Origin: Diplonema papillatum | Taxonomy: Eukaryota; Euglenozoa; Diplonemea; Diplonemida; Diplonemidae | Reading direction: 5' to 3' | DNA length: 64,000 nucleotides | Assembly (NCBI GenBank): GCA_030068145.1 | Contig: JAPJBO010000585.1 | Coordinates: forward strand, 80,804 to 144,803 | Part shown: positions 56,234-64,000 of the stretch, in pieces | How the letters are laid out: every line of letters begins with the position of its first letter | Numbering within the stretch: position 1 is the first letter of the stretch | The notes under the pieces: model-generated | What the model was told of the DNA's origin: nothing | Databases searched by the model: none | The model's input: only the letters and a program-made list of their open reading frames with translations | Made by a program: the position numbers and the translations under genes

Positions 56234-56236
<3 letters not shown>

Positions 56237-56353
56237 GACGGCAGTTTTTTGCCAATCGGTCGCCTCGTGGCTATGACTTTGTGGAGGTTTCTTCTTTTTT
56301 TTTTTTTTTTTTTTTCCTGTTGACAACTTGTGTCAGTCTTTTTTTTTTTATAG

Positions 56354-56710
56354 GGCATTGAAGGGGTTTTGTCGAGCTCAGCTCCTTGAACGGATCTGGA
56401 AATCTCCTTGGATCCGGAGATATCATTTGATGGTTGCTAAAGAGGCAATGTATCTCTTACGTCTTCTTATAGGTGCGACGCTTTTGCCGGCCTCGCAAGC
56501 AGTAGAGGTAGGAGAGTACCTCGTCGGTTCGGCCTTTTTAGTGACTGCAGAGGATAAAGCTGTAGTAGTGTTTGCTTGCAAACGGTGGCTTTCAGTGACC
56601 CCCGGTGACTCTCGTTCAAATCTTCACGTATCAGCGCCAACATGTCCGGGCGCCAAGTATGTGGTGGACCTTCTTTCCAACTATCTCTTGCGACGCCAGA
56701 ACAACCAGGG
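56354..56710 (+). CDS. Exon with signal peptide; possible SRS-like surface antigen domain
   Basis: A pure T tract plus ATAG precedes the exon, and CAGGG/GTAAGT ends it; 357 bases are open. An in-frame ATG at 56,430-56,432 begins a signal-peptide-like stretch (MVAKEAMYLLRLLIGATLLP then ASQA). After it, FLVTAEDKAVVVFACKRWL, SVTPGDSRSN, APTCPGAKYVVDLLSNYLL resembles the first half of a coccidian SRS (SAG1-related) domain, where a strand ending in F-x-C is followed by a P-x turn, a C-P and an L-x-x-L element. That similarity is my reading of the pattern only. If right, the gene encodes a surface antigen continuing on later exons. Confidence 0.5.
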
Positions 56711-56873
56711 GTAAGTGCAAAAGAAGAACAAGAGCTTTTCGTTGATCACACCACCCCTGGACCCAAAACCCGGACGTGGTTTCAGGTGGCGATTGATCAG
56801 AGCAGAGGTCCTACTCGGTGAGGATTTCCTCACACTTGGCAACTTGCCGTTCTCGCTTTGTGGCCGGTGGTAG

Positions 56874-57177
56874 TAATATCTGTCGTTCGAAGGGGCAAGT
56901 CTGATAGAAGTGTTAAACGGGAAGAACGGAGCAATCTTTACAAACCAACGGCCTGGGGGCGCCGATCCAAATGCAAACAGGCAGCGACGCCGGCAGTATT
57001 TGCACTTCAGGACGGGGCTGCAGCCGTGTGCGGCCAGCGAATGACGGCTTGCAAGCAGGGAAGTAGCTACAGAACCCTAATGCTAAGTCAAGCACGTGCC
57101 AAAATGTTCGGGGGTCTTCTGTCCGAACTTCAACAGAGCGTGGAGCTGAGTTCCGCCGTGGCTCCAGACAACATTCG
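56874..57177 (+). CDS. Exon candidate downstream of the signal-peptide exon
   Basis: It lies between TGGCCGGTGGTAG (acceptor) and AACATTCG/GTAGTC (donor-like), open for about 100 codons: KSDRSVKREERSNLYKPTAW, QAATPAVFALQDGAAAVCGQ, LMLSQARAKMFGGLLSELQQ. The opposite strand is open too, so confidence is moderate. It may belong to the same gene as the exon at 56,354-56,710. Confidence 0.4.
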
Positions 57178-59080
57178 GTAGTCTTGTCCATTTGCGATCG
57201 GGCTCAGGGCAGGCTGCTTCCCTTGCATGCGGGCTCATGTTGTGGCCATCAAAAAGAAGAAGAGAATGAAAGCGGTGCGAGAGAATAGTTCTCCCCGCGC
57301 TGCCAGGCTTCCGGCGCACGACGCCTTTTCGAGACCGACAGCGCTGCGAGCTAGTGAATGGCTTTCGTATTTATACTAATCGGACCGCACTGTTTGGCTA
57401 TCTTCTTTTTCTCTCTTTCTTTGGTCTATGGGGATTGCGAGAACGTGTGCTTGGAATGGGTGTGCTCAACACCGCACTGGTCCCGTCTGCGCCGTGTTTT
57501 GGTCTATGGGGAGGGGATTATTTTTCGGAACAGCTTTCGTTCTTGGTAAAACAACTGACCTCCGGGCAGCAGTTTTGTGCCCGGGGAATTTAGGACGGTA
57601 GGGAGGTACTTGTAGCTGTTGCATGTGGGTTGCGTGGCTGCAATGCTGAATGAGTTCAGACGACATTCTTTCGCGCTTTTCCCCTCCCCCCCCCCCTACT
57701 TCTCTCGCGGTTGTGGTTTCTACAATATGTGTTTCGGCATGTTTCAGTGTGTTCAGCGATGGGCGGATAGGATGGGCAGCTGGCGCTGCTTCGGATTTAT
57801 CTTCTTTGCACTACCGGTGTGGTCGTGTTCCCGGCCACCCCGTAGTTCTTCGTACTGGACGCTCTCCCCTTCCCCCACTCCCTTCATGGAGTGGAAGCTA
57901 GCTTGGAGGTTGCAGGGTACCTTTGTTCTCGTCCATCGGTGGTTTCGGACTCAGGGGACGGGTGTGTGCTGTAGAGGACGTGTGTGTAGAGGAAACGCGT
58001 GTGCTCACCATGTGCTACGACGGTGTACTGCACAGAGCACCACGCCACCCGTGCATCGAGGACTGACCCCGATATGCTGCTGCTTCACCCCGTCTGCCCC
58101 TGCTTACCAAAGTACTAGTCCAACGTTGCCACACCGGCAGCGCGTTTTCTTCTGCATCCTTCCGTTCCATTGGTGTTTTGGATAGAGTGTAACACTACAG
58201 AACCAAGGGGTTTGCGACCTTCCGCCGCGTCGCGGGGTATACAGCCCGCCAGCACCGGGAAAATCAAGAGCACCGTGTGGGAGTGCTCAGACTTTCGTCG
58301 CTTTCTTGGCTTTTGAATGCGGCTTCTCTTTTCCGTTCGAGACTCATGTGTATCTATCGATATTCCGCGTCCCTTTCTCTTCCCCTTCTCGAAGGCATCG
58401 CAGCGGCGCCTGGGCAGGGCAGTACACGTTCCTCGGTTGATTTTTTTCGTAGCCCAGTGTATTCTGGAGAACGGGTACTCCGACTGCAAGTGCAAACGGG
58501 ATTATCGCGTTCGTCCCCCTTGGTGTCGAAATCGCCGTGATTATTTTCCGAACTTTTTTCTTCCGTTCGTTTAGACGCGCACTACAAAAAGGCTATCGGC
58601 TGAGAGATACGGCAAGACCCTGCACCTGGCGGCTGCTCGATGACTGATGCTGAGGGTCCAAGTCTGCGGGAGTGACTTTGTTTCACATCGGATAAGCTGT
58701 GGGGGTTCGGCTACTGAGTCCGCTAACGACCGACTCGATAGCGGTCCCCAAGTCAGAGGGGTTGATTTCCAGCGGATTCACTTGTTTTTCATTTCTTCCT
58801 CGTGCGGACGAGGGGGGGAAGAGCGTTTTGGGTTTTCAGCCCCTCCACCCTGTATCGGGGACCTACTGCCAGGCGAAGCAGTTGGGCGGCACACCACACA
58901 TGGGAGAATAAAAGAGGCGAGCGCAGTGCTTCGACGTCTCTCTGTTCGATGCTGGGCGAATACCGCACGCCTTCGCGGGGGCGAGAACGCGTATCTTGCT
59001 TGTGTTGGACGGTGTTTTTCCGAGCAAACAGGGTATCTTTTTTGTTTACTGCGTCGAACACGCTTCCTTTTCCTCTACAG
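57178..59080. other. No firm gene; repeat F copy 2
   Basis: A basic coding-like piece lies at 57,258-57,358 (KKKRMKAVRENSSPRAARLP). Repeat F copy 2 is at 57,444-57,505. Open frames on both strands near 58,790-59,080 compete and are not called. Confidence 0.3.
57444..57505 (+). repeat. Dispersed repeat F, copy 2
   Basis: Nearly identical to 41,521-41,583. The phrase TTTGGTCTATGGGGA also flanks it on both sides, at 57,420 and 57,500. Confidence 0.85.
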
Positions 59081-59256
59081 TGAGTGAGTTCGCTATGAGA
59101 GCCGGGAACTTTGACTTCTTTGGGCAACCTTCGGCAAACGGGCTTTTTTTACGGTCAGAAGTTTCTCATTTTTTCGACAACGCAGAACCGTTGGTAAACT
59201 GCAGTGCCAAGTCGAGCGTGTTTTGTTGTACCGTCGGTTTTTTTAAACGTGTTTAG
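59081..59256 (+). CDS. Terminal exon candidate
   Basis: A very good acceptor (CTTCCTTTTCCTCTACAG) is followed by VSEFAMRAGNFDFFGQPSAN, GLFLRSEVSHFFDNAEPLVN, CSAKSSVFCCTVGFFKRV and a stop. Cys-containing, mixed composition. Family unknown. Confidence 0.42.
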
Positions 59257-60641
59257 AGTGTCCAGCCTGGTCACTTAACGCTTCATTTGTCGAGGACAAG
59301 CAATTCTTGGCTGGTTATTTTCTTTTTTGGATCTGTGTTGATTTCAAGAAGAACCCTCGACGTGCTTCCAGTGGAAGGAGAGGGGTTCAACGTGGGAGAA
59401 ACCCTGCAAGGAACAGGACGAACACACTCTGGTAGTTGTTAGGGTCATGCTAGAGCATACATCGGATGGAGATCGTAACGCCGAAAGGCACTCCTGGAAT
59501 GGGCGAATGACATTTCTCTTCTCCGGTTGACCGGTAGAGGCTATGAGGGGGGAGAGGGTGATTTCACACTCTGTATTACTTCTGCTTGAAAGTTCGCTCG
59601 AGACTCCTGGATTTGAAAGTCTCCGGATGACACTCCAGGCGTTTGTAGAGTGAAAGTTCGCTTTCGTGTTTCCGACGATCCCGTGGGACGTACACGGCTG
59701 GTGTCTTTGCTCTACTCGGGCTTTTTTGAGAAGCCTTGTTTAGAAAAGAAGTATTTTCGAGGTTGAAGGGACTGATGTGTTAAAAGCCGCTTTGATCGTC
59801 TGTGTTGTCTTCCAACCCTTTTACCGATCGGCTGACAAGCCTTTTCTTAAAATGTTTAGGCAAGGAAGGAGGGTACCTCAGATTTTCGGCTAGCGTTTGT
59901 GCTCCACCCTTGAGTCTGGAGGAAACTTCCTCTGCTCTTTCTTGTCGCTAGTACCTCAATGAACTCAATGAAGAAGATACGCTGCGAAAGCTGACAATTC
60001 TGCCCCTTGCGTGCCGGAGTAACAGAGTAACTCATTCTGGTAATGAACTGTTCGAACTGCTGTTAATCTGGGTCTTGAGCTCTAGCCTGGTTCTTTGTGC
60101 AAGTGCTCGAAAATGAGAACAGTTTCCTGCACCAAGGGGAGGAAGTCGTGGGTCCAAGCAGTGAAGACAGGATGGGGCTCGACAAGAGAGGTTCATCAGG
60201 ATCGGCCCGTTTACTTCGTTTGTGTTGCACAAAACATGTGTTCGCCAGGCTCACGGGTGGAGCATCGCAAGTTAACCGGAACCCAGGATGTCCTCTCCTC
60301 TCTCCCTACAGGCAACTGTAGGGCGCGAGAGGGGGGGGGGGGGGGGGGGGGCCCTCTCTGGGCAGTCCACCCGTGTCGGTCGGTAAAACAATAAGCAACC
60401 CGCGATCTCGGGTACAAAAGCGCAAAAGGTAAGACTTGATTTTTTTTCGAAAAATATGTCCGGAACAGGTTGGTATGTCAGATGCGAAAATGAAAATATT
60501 GCAAGGGAGGGGCGTCGGGGGGAAGATCTTAGTTAGGGGGGAGGGACGAGATGCTGCAAACACACCAGTGGCTGTGACCAGACTGCGTGTTTGCTTTCCT
60601 TCTATGCTTTTTTCAGACAGTTTTCTTTGCTTTTTTTGCAG
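59257..60641. other. No firm gene; motif C/D cluster and poly-G
   Basis: Motif C (two parts) followed directly by motif D occupies 59,586-59,710. A G21 run is at 60,331-60,351. A fragment of the repeat E leader (AGATCTTAGTTAGGGGGGAG) is at 60,521-60,542. Confidence 0.4.
59586..59710 (+). repeat. Motif C pair fused to motif D
   Basis: TTGAAAGTTCGCTCGAGACT, TCCGGATGACAC, GTAGAGTGAAAGTTCGCTTT, CGTGTTTCCGACGATCCCGT. This copy shows C and D are parts of one longer repeat. Confidence 0.7.
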
Positions 60642-60785
60642 AAACCTTGATTTCGTGTGACCCTCCACTAGTGGAAGCTATCACAGGTCGAGCCAACTGG
60701 TCGTGTATGGAATCCATCCCAAACCACCCCGGCGTGCAGGGGATCTCCTGGAGTAACTTTCAGGCGGCTCGTCATGCCGGAACAG
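60642..60785 (+). CDS. Internal exon, 48 codons
   Basis: Strong acceptor (TTTGCTTTTTTTGCAG) and donor (GGAACAG/GTACAA). The 144 bases are open: ETLISCDPPLVEAITGRANW, SCMESIPNHPGVQGISWSNF, QAARHAGT. Protein-like composition with two Cys and two Trp. Family unknown. Confidence 0.5.
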
Positions 60786-60974
60786 GTACAACACTGCTGC
60801 CAAGAAGAGGCTTGCCGATTAGATGACGACAGGCTTCCTCTCGGGGTCAACGACCGGTTGCCATGTTCGCCGCATTCCGGGGGCCGCGTGCCGCCTGTTC
60901 TTCCTTCTCCCGGCAAAGAGAGAAGACGCACGAGCGGCAAACCTGGGAGGGGGTGAGGCCGGCCCCGGGCCAAG

Positions 60975-61238
60975 GAGGGGGTGCAGCAGTTCTGGAGCAA
61001 GAATAGTTCTTGCACCATCTTCGCCGCAGACGCAAACCTTGGTTCCATATCGAAAGCCGTTGCTTGGGCGGGGCGGCTGTCGACAGTAGAGACGGGGAAA
61101 ACAATCGTGCACCTGCGCGACCGTGCTGATAGTAAAGACGGCCATCCCAGTTTGATCCTCGTGTTACGGTACTCAGGTCCTGATAAAGCACGCCAAGGGG
61201 AGGGACGGAAGAAGGCTCGGAAAGAGACAGGAAGCTGA
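60975..61238 (+). CDS. Terminal exon candidate, about 87 codons
   Basis: The frame opens after a TGA near 60,955; likely acceptors are CGGGCCAAG or GGTGCAG around 60,967-60,980. It reads QFWSKNSSCTIFAADANLGS, KAVAWAGRLSTVETGKTIVH, LRDRADSKDGHPSLILVLRY and a basic tail to a TGA. Convincing composition and clean stop. It probably follows the exon at 60,642-60,785. Family unknown. Confidence 0.48.
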   Translation, partial: EGVQQFWSKNSSCTIFAADANLGSISKAVAWAGRLSTVETGKTIVHLRDRADSKDGHPSLILVLRYSGPDKARQGEGRKKARKETGS

Positions 61239-62223
61239 GTGCCGGTGAACGGAACTCCTGCAGAGACAGGCCATACACGCGGTTGTCGGGCTTCCGTGTG
61301 CGGCTCGCTCCGCCCCCTTTGTCGCAGGGGTGTTTTTTTAAGAGTGAAAGTTCGCTTTTTTCTTCGACTGTTTTCCTCTCTCCTCCCTTTTCTTTTTTGC
61401 TTTGCTTCCAGTTCAGATCGTTTCTTTTTCCTATTCGGAAACCTTTTTTCACATATATTTCTTCAGTGCCTTGACATAACACTGTTGTGGGAGTATGCAG
61501 TTTGCCACTACTAGATATCATTTGAAGAGAAACGGTGAGAGAGAGAAAGAAGCGAGAAAAATGGATGTCGGCTGATAATCCTTCTCGTGCCTTGTGTACA
61601 CAAGGTGGAGGTGCAAGGGTGCACTGGGATCGAAGGTTAGGAAAAGGCTGTTTCTTAATGTGTGCGCATTTGCGCTGTGAATATTGAACGAACGCACTAA
61701 AAGGTTGCAGGGGAGGGAGGGAGGAAAAGCGAAAGAGTGTGCTTTTTTTCCCCCGTTTTTCGCTTCTTCTCTTCGTAGCATTGTGTTTATAAGGGCTCGT
61801 TTCTTTTCTCTTGAGAGTAAAAGAAAGGAGAGGGTGGAAAGCACCCGAGTCTTTTTGGAGTGAAAAGTAAGCTTGAAACTCCTGTGTAGGAAATACTTGA
61901 GCTTTGTGTGTAAGCACCCGCTTTGTAGGAAATACTTGAGGAGGCTGCCAGTTGCGGAATCTCTAAGGGTGCATCATCAACTTCCCACACTGTCGCAACA
62001 CGAGTGGCGTAAGCGTTCAGCAGCGTAAGCGTTTTCCTCTAGCATGGTTTCAGAGTCACCGGGGTCTCGGCAATAGGATTATCCTGCTGGTGGTTACACG
62101 AAGTAAGTGCATCGTTGGCGTGTTTGCTCGTCTTATAAGATTGGATGCTTTCTTCCCCTCTCCTTCTTTCGTTTCTGGGATTCGCGACGGCAAATCGCGG
62201 CCGTAACTCATTGCATTTCCCAG
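61239..62223. other. No firm gene; motif C copies and MITE-like end
   Basis: Motif C copies are at 61,336-61,358 (AAGAGTGAAAGTTCGCTTTT) and 61,846-61,880. Two inverted MITE-like B ends occur at 61,888 and 61,930 (GGAAATACTTGAGGAGGCTG). A long pyrimidine tract ends in CTTTGCTTCCAG near 61,411. Confidence 0.35.
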
Positions 62224-62408
62224 TATCTTGGCCCCTGCGGCATCCTTTCCCACCGTTGTGCCAATGGCCACGAACGGCGGGCAGAACTGTGGCAGCGAAG
62301 GCCCAGTGATTGGTCACATGGGCGGGTCTACCTTTCCATGCAGCGAGTCGCCTTCAGTTCCTGTTTCTTCTTCGTTTTCGAACTTGTTCACTCGTTGTTT
62401 TTATGAAG
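62224..62408 (+). CDS. Exon candidate running into the MULE
   Basis: After ACTCATTGCATTTCCCAG a frame reads LAPAASFPTVVPMATNGGQN, CGSEGPVIGHMGGSTFPCSE, SPSVPVSSSFSNLFTR, then continues 8-12 codons into the terminal repeat of the MULE, where it stops. If it is a true exon the transposon has landed in it or just after it. Confidence 0.35.
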
Positions 62409-62780
62409 GGCAAATTATCTTATAGCCACCCGGTGTTTTCAATATTCCCTTATAGCCACGGAAAAAGAATTTTATTCCCTTACAGCCACGACCTGACGAC
62501 AACCGCTTTTTTTTCCCTTATAGCCACCACGAAATAATTTTATTCCCTTATAGCCACGAAAAAAGATTTTTATTCCCTTATAGCCACGAAAAAAGAATTT
62601 TATTCCCTTATAGCCACGAAAACAGAATTTTATTACCTTATAGCCACGAAAAAAGAATTTTATTCCCTTATAGCCACGAAAAAAGAATTTTATTCCCTTA
62701 TAGCCACGAAAAAAGAATTTTATTCCCTTATAGCCACGAAAAAAGATTTTTATTCCCTTATAGCCACGAAAAAAGATTTT
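62409..62780 (+). repeat. Left tandem-repeat terminus of the MULE, 12 units
   Basis: The unit CCCTTATAGCCACGAAAAAA GAATTTTATT (30 bp) repeats about 12 times. Inner units are nearly perfect; the outer four are degenerate in length and sequence. Confidence 0.93.
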
Positions 62781-62913
62781 GATCCCGGAGAGGAGCCACC
62801 TTCTCCTGTTGGTTTTCATACATATGGGTGCACAACAAGTTCGCGACTCAAATTTCCGTGTTTGTAACAAAATCCAGCTCCAGGTTTAGACAAGAAGTGA
62901 GAATATAGTAAAA

Positions 62914-63291
62914 ATGTCATGTGCAGACTGCTTACGAGTCATAAAGGATTTACCCTTTGAATCCGACAACATCAGGGCAAAGATCCTGGGATTTGCCCTG
63001 ATCCGCGACGTCCACTCAGCGGTAGAGGCACTTTCCGATTCACCAGCCGTACTTTTGTCCGCTCTTATACGTGCAGCGCAATCTTCGGAAGAAGTACCGC
63101 CACCAGACTCGCCCGCTATGCCAGCCTCCGAGTCAGAAGCTGCTCCACTAGTTTCGTCAGATGTCGATGACGGTGACGTTGACGCTGCCTCACTAGTTTC
63201 GTCAGATAACGGTGATCATTGCGGTCGATGGGACGTTTTTGAAAGGCGCCCTGAAAGGAACTCTGCTGACTGCAGTTGGAAAAGACGCTGA
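62914..63291 (+). CDS. MULE-internal frame, N-terminal part
   Basis: ATG at 62,914 opens 125 codons beginning MSCADCLRVIKDLPFESDNI. It is acidic and Ser-rich in the middle (PPPDSPAMPASESEAAPLVS). It overlaps the transposase-core frame in a different phase and its last 25 codons are likely out of the true frame. It is probably the N-terminal region of the original transposase or a linker. Confidence 0.5.
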   Translation: MSCADCLRVIKDLPFESDNIRAKILGFALIRDVHSAVEALSDSPAVLLSALIRAAQSSEEVPPPDSPAMPASESEAAPLVSSDVDDGDVDAASLVSSDNGDHCGRWDVFERRPERNSADCSWKRR

Positions 63292-63481
63292 GGCACGTTT
63301 GCTGCCTGTAGCGTTTGCTTTCTGCTCCAGCGAAAACGAGGAATCCGGGGGGTATTTCTTTGAAAATATTAAAAACAGCCTTACATTTGAATCAGTCGTC
63401 AGCGACAGGGACAAGGGTATTATTGCCGATACAGACTGGAGGGAGGGAGAGGGAGGGGATGCAAAATACAGATCAGACTGA
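63212..63481 (+). pseudogene. MULE transposase core fragment
   Basis: The frame reads VIIAVDGTFLKGALKGTLLT, AVGKDAEARLLPVAFAFCSS, ENEESGGYFFENIKNSL, VVSDRDKGI. This is the diagnostic start of the MULE transposase domain: DGTFLKG holds the first catalytic Asp, ENE.S..FF.N and SDR.KG the second Asp. The sequence departs from the family after DKGI and stops, so the catalytic Glu and the C..H segment are missing. There is no ATG in frame; the start belongs to another frame, which implies a frameshift or a lost intron. Confidence 0.85.
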
Positions 63482-63706
63482 AATAGAAGGAACACACTTA
63501 TCCGGTTCTTGACCTACTATGCCGTGTTATAAAAACTGTCGAGGGGCCCCCCCACAGGTTCTCGCATGTCTCGCATGATTCGTTCGCCTCCGTAACACTA
63601 TCCGGTAGTAGGCTTTGCAATTTTGCTCTTGCTAGATCATGGCTGAATGGTGGGTGGCGGAGTACCGCGTGGTTGACTGGTCTGGTTCGGTGGTCCAGGC
63701 TGGTCA

Positions 63707-64000
63707 GGGAATACAATTCTGTTTTCGTGGCTATAAGGGAATAAAATTCTTTTTCGTGGCTATAAGGGAATAAAAATCTTTTTTCGTGGCTATAAGGGAA
63801 TAAAATTCTTTTTCCGTGGCTATAAGGGAATAAAATTCTTTTTTCGTGGCTATAAGGGAATAAAATTCTTTTTTCGTGGCTATAAGGGAATAAAATTCTT
63901 TTTCCGTGGCTATAAGGGAATTAAAAAACATGTGGTGGCTGTAAGGGAATAAAAAACATTGACGTGGCTATAAGGGAATAAAATTCTTTTTTCGTGGCTA
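63707..64000 (-). repeat. Right tandem-repeat terminus of the MULE, about 10 units in window
   Basis: The reverse complement of the left unit (TTTTTTCGTGGCTATAAGGG then AATAAAATTC) repeats about 10 times to the window end. Unit length varies between 26 and 31 near 63,920. Confidence 0.93.

Larger units (their letters stand above)
62409..64000 (+). mobile_element. Mutator-like (MULE) DNA transposon remnant with tandem-repeat inverted termini
   Basis: A core encoding a MULE transposase fragment is bracketed by inverted arrays of one 30-bp unit. The left array spans 62,409-62,780 and the right array starts at 63,707 and runs off the window. The 930-base interior holds two overlapping frames. 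The element is defective: the transposase is frame-broken and lacks its C-terminal third, including the catalytic Glu region. Direct repeats of CACTAGTTTCGTCAGAT at about 63,147 and 63,191 inside it may mark a deletion or slippage. Target-site duplication cannot be tested because the right end is outside. Confidence 0.85.

Noticed and set aside
58789-59127. 112-codon minus-strand frame
   Set aside because: Composition is fair, but the plus strand has a very strong splice acceptor at 59,080 inside it, so only the plus exon is listed.
62409-64000. CRISPR-like array
   Set aside because: The 30-bp units are contiguous with no spacers, occur in inverted pairs and flank a transposase fragment.

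Overview
This window looks like nuclear DNA of a unicellular eukaryote. It is about half G+C. Long, nearly intron-free reading frames fill the left 27 kb. The right 37 kb is much looser: homopolymer runs, microsatellites, short dispersed repeats and short coding-like segments bounded by GT/AG splice signals. The one confidently recognised enzyme is a GT60-type N-acetylglucosaminyltransferase carrying an intron. Together with AAAATGG-like start contexts and one exon vaguely like an SRS surface antigen, this makes a coccidian apicomplexan (Sarcocystidae-like) my best guess, held with low confidence. A kinetoplastid was considered because of the gene order and rejected because of the introns.

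Left block (1-27,240). Eight genes all lie on the minus strand. From right to left they are: a helical protein of unknown role (25,847-27,136), a leucine-rich-repeat protein (21,177-22,016), a 1,773-residue protein with a coiled-coil head and cadherin/adhesin-like beta-sandwich modules (15,508-20,829), the membrane-anchored GT60 glycosyltransferase in two exons (11,948-14,427), a 1,080-residue disordered repeat protein (7,259-10,501), a membrane-anchored coiled-coil protein (5,436-6,665), an eight-helix membrane protein (2,494-3,945), and a gene that runs off the left edge (1-922). Between the leucine-rich-repeat gene and the rightmost gene sits a 1.6-kb non-autonomous element with 560-bp inverted arms (22,663-24,272). 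Nothing shows that the eight genes share a pathway; four are predicted membrane, coiled-coil or scaffold proteins.

Right block (27.2-62.4 kb). I see no long gene. There are 15-20 short coding-like segments on the plus strand, several with a pyrimidine tract plus AG before and GTAAGT-like donors after. Between them lie several dispersed repeat families that recur almost only in the plus orientation, a small palindromic MITE-like family, a perfect 327-bp GT microsatellite, and G or T runs of 15-29 bases. I read this as one or more split, partly decayed multi-exon genes or a decayed local duplication array.

Right edge (62.4-64.0 kb). A Mutator-like (MULE) DNA transposon remnant carries the DGTFLKG transposase core. 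It is bracketed by head-to-head tandem arrays of a 30-bp unit, so its inverted termini are themselves minisatellites. The right array runs off the window.
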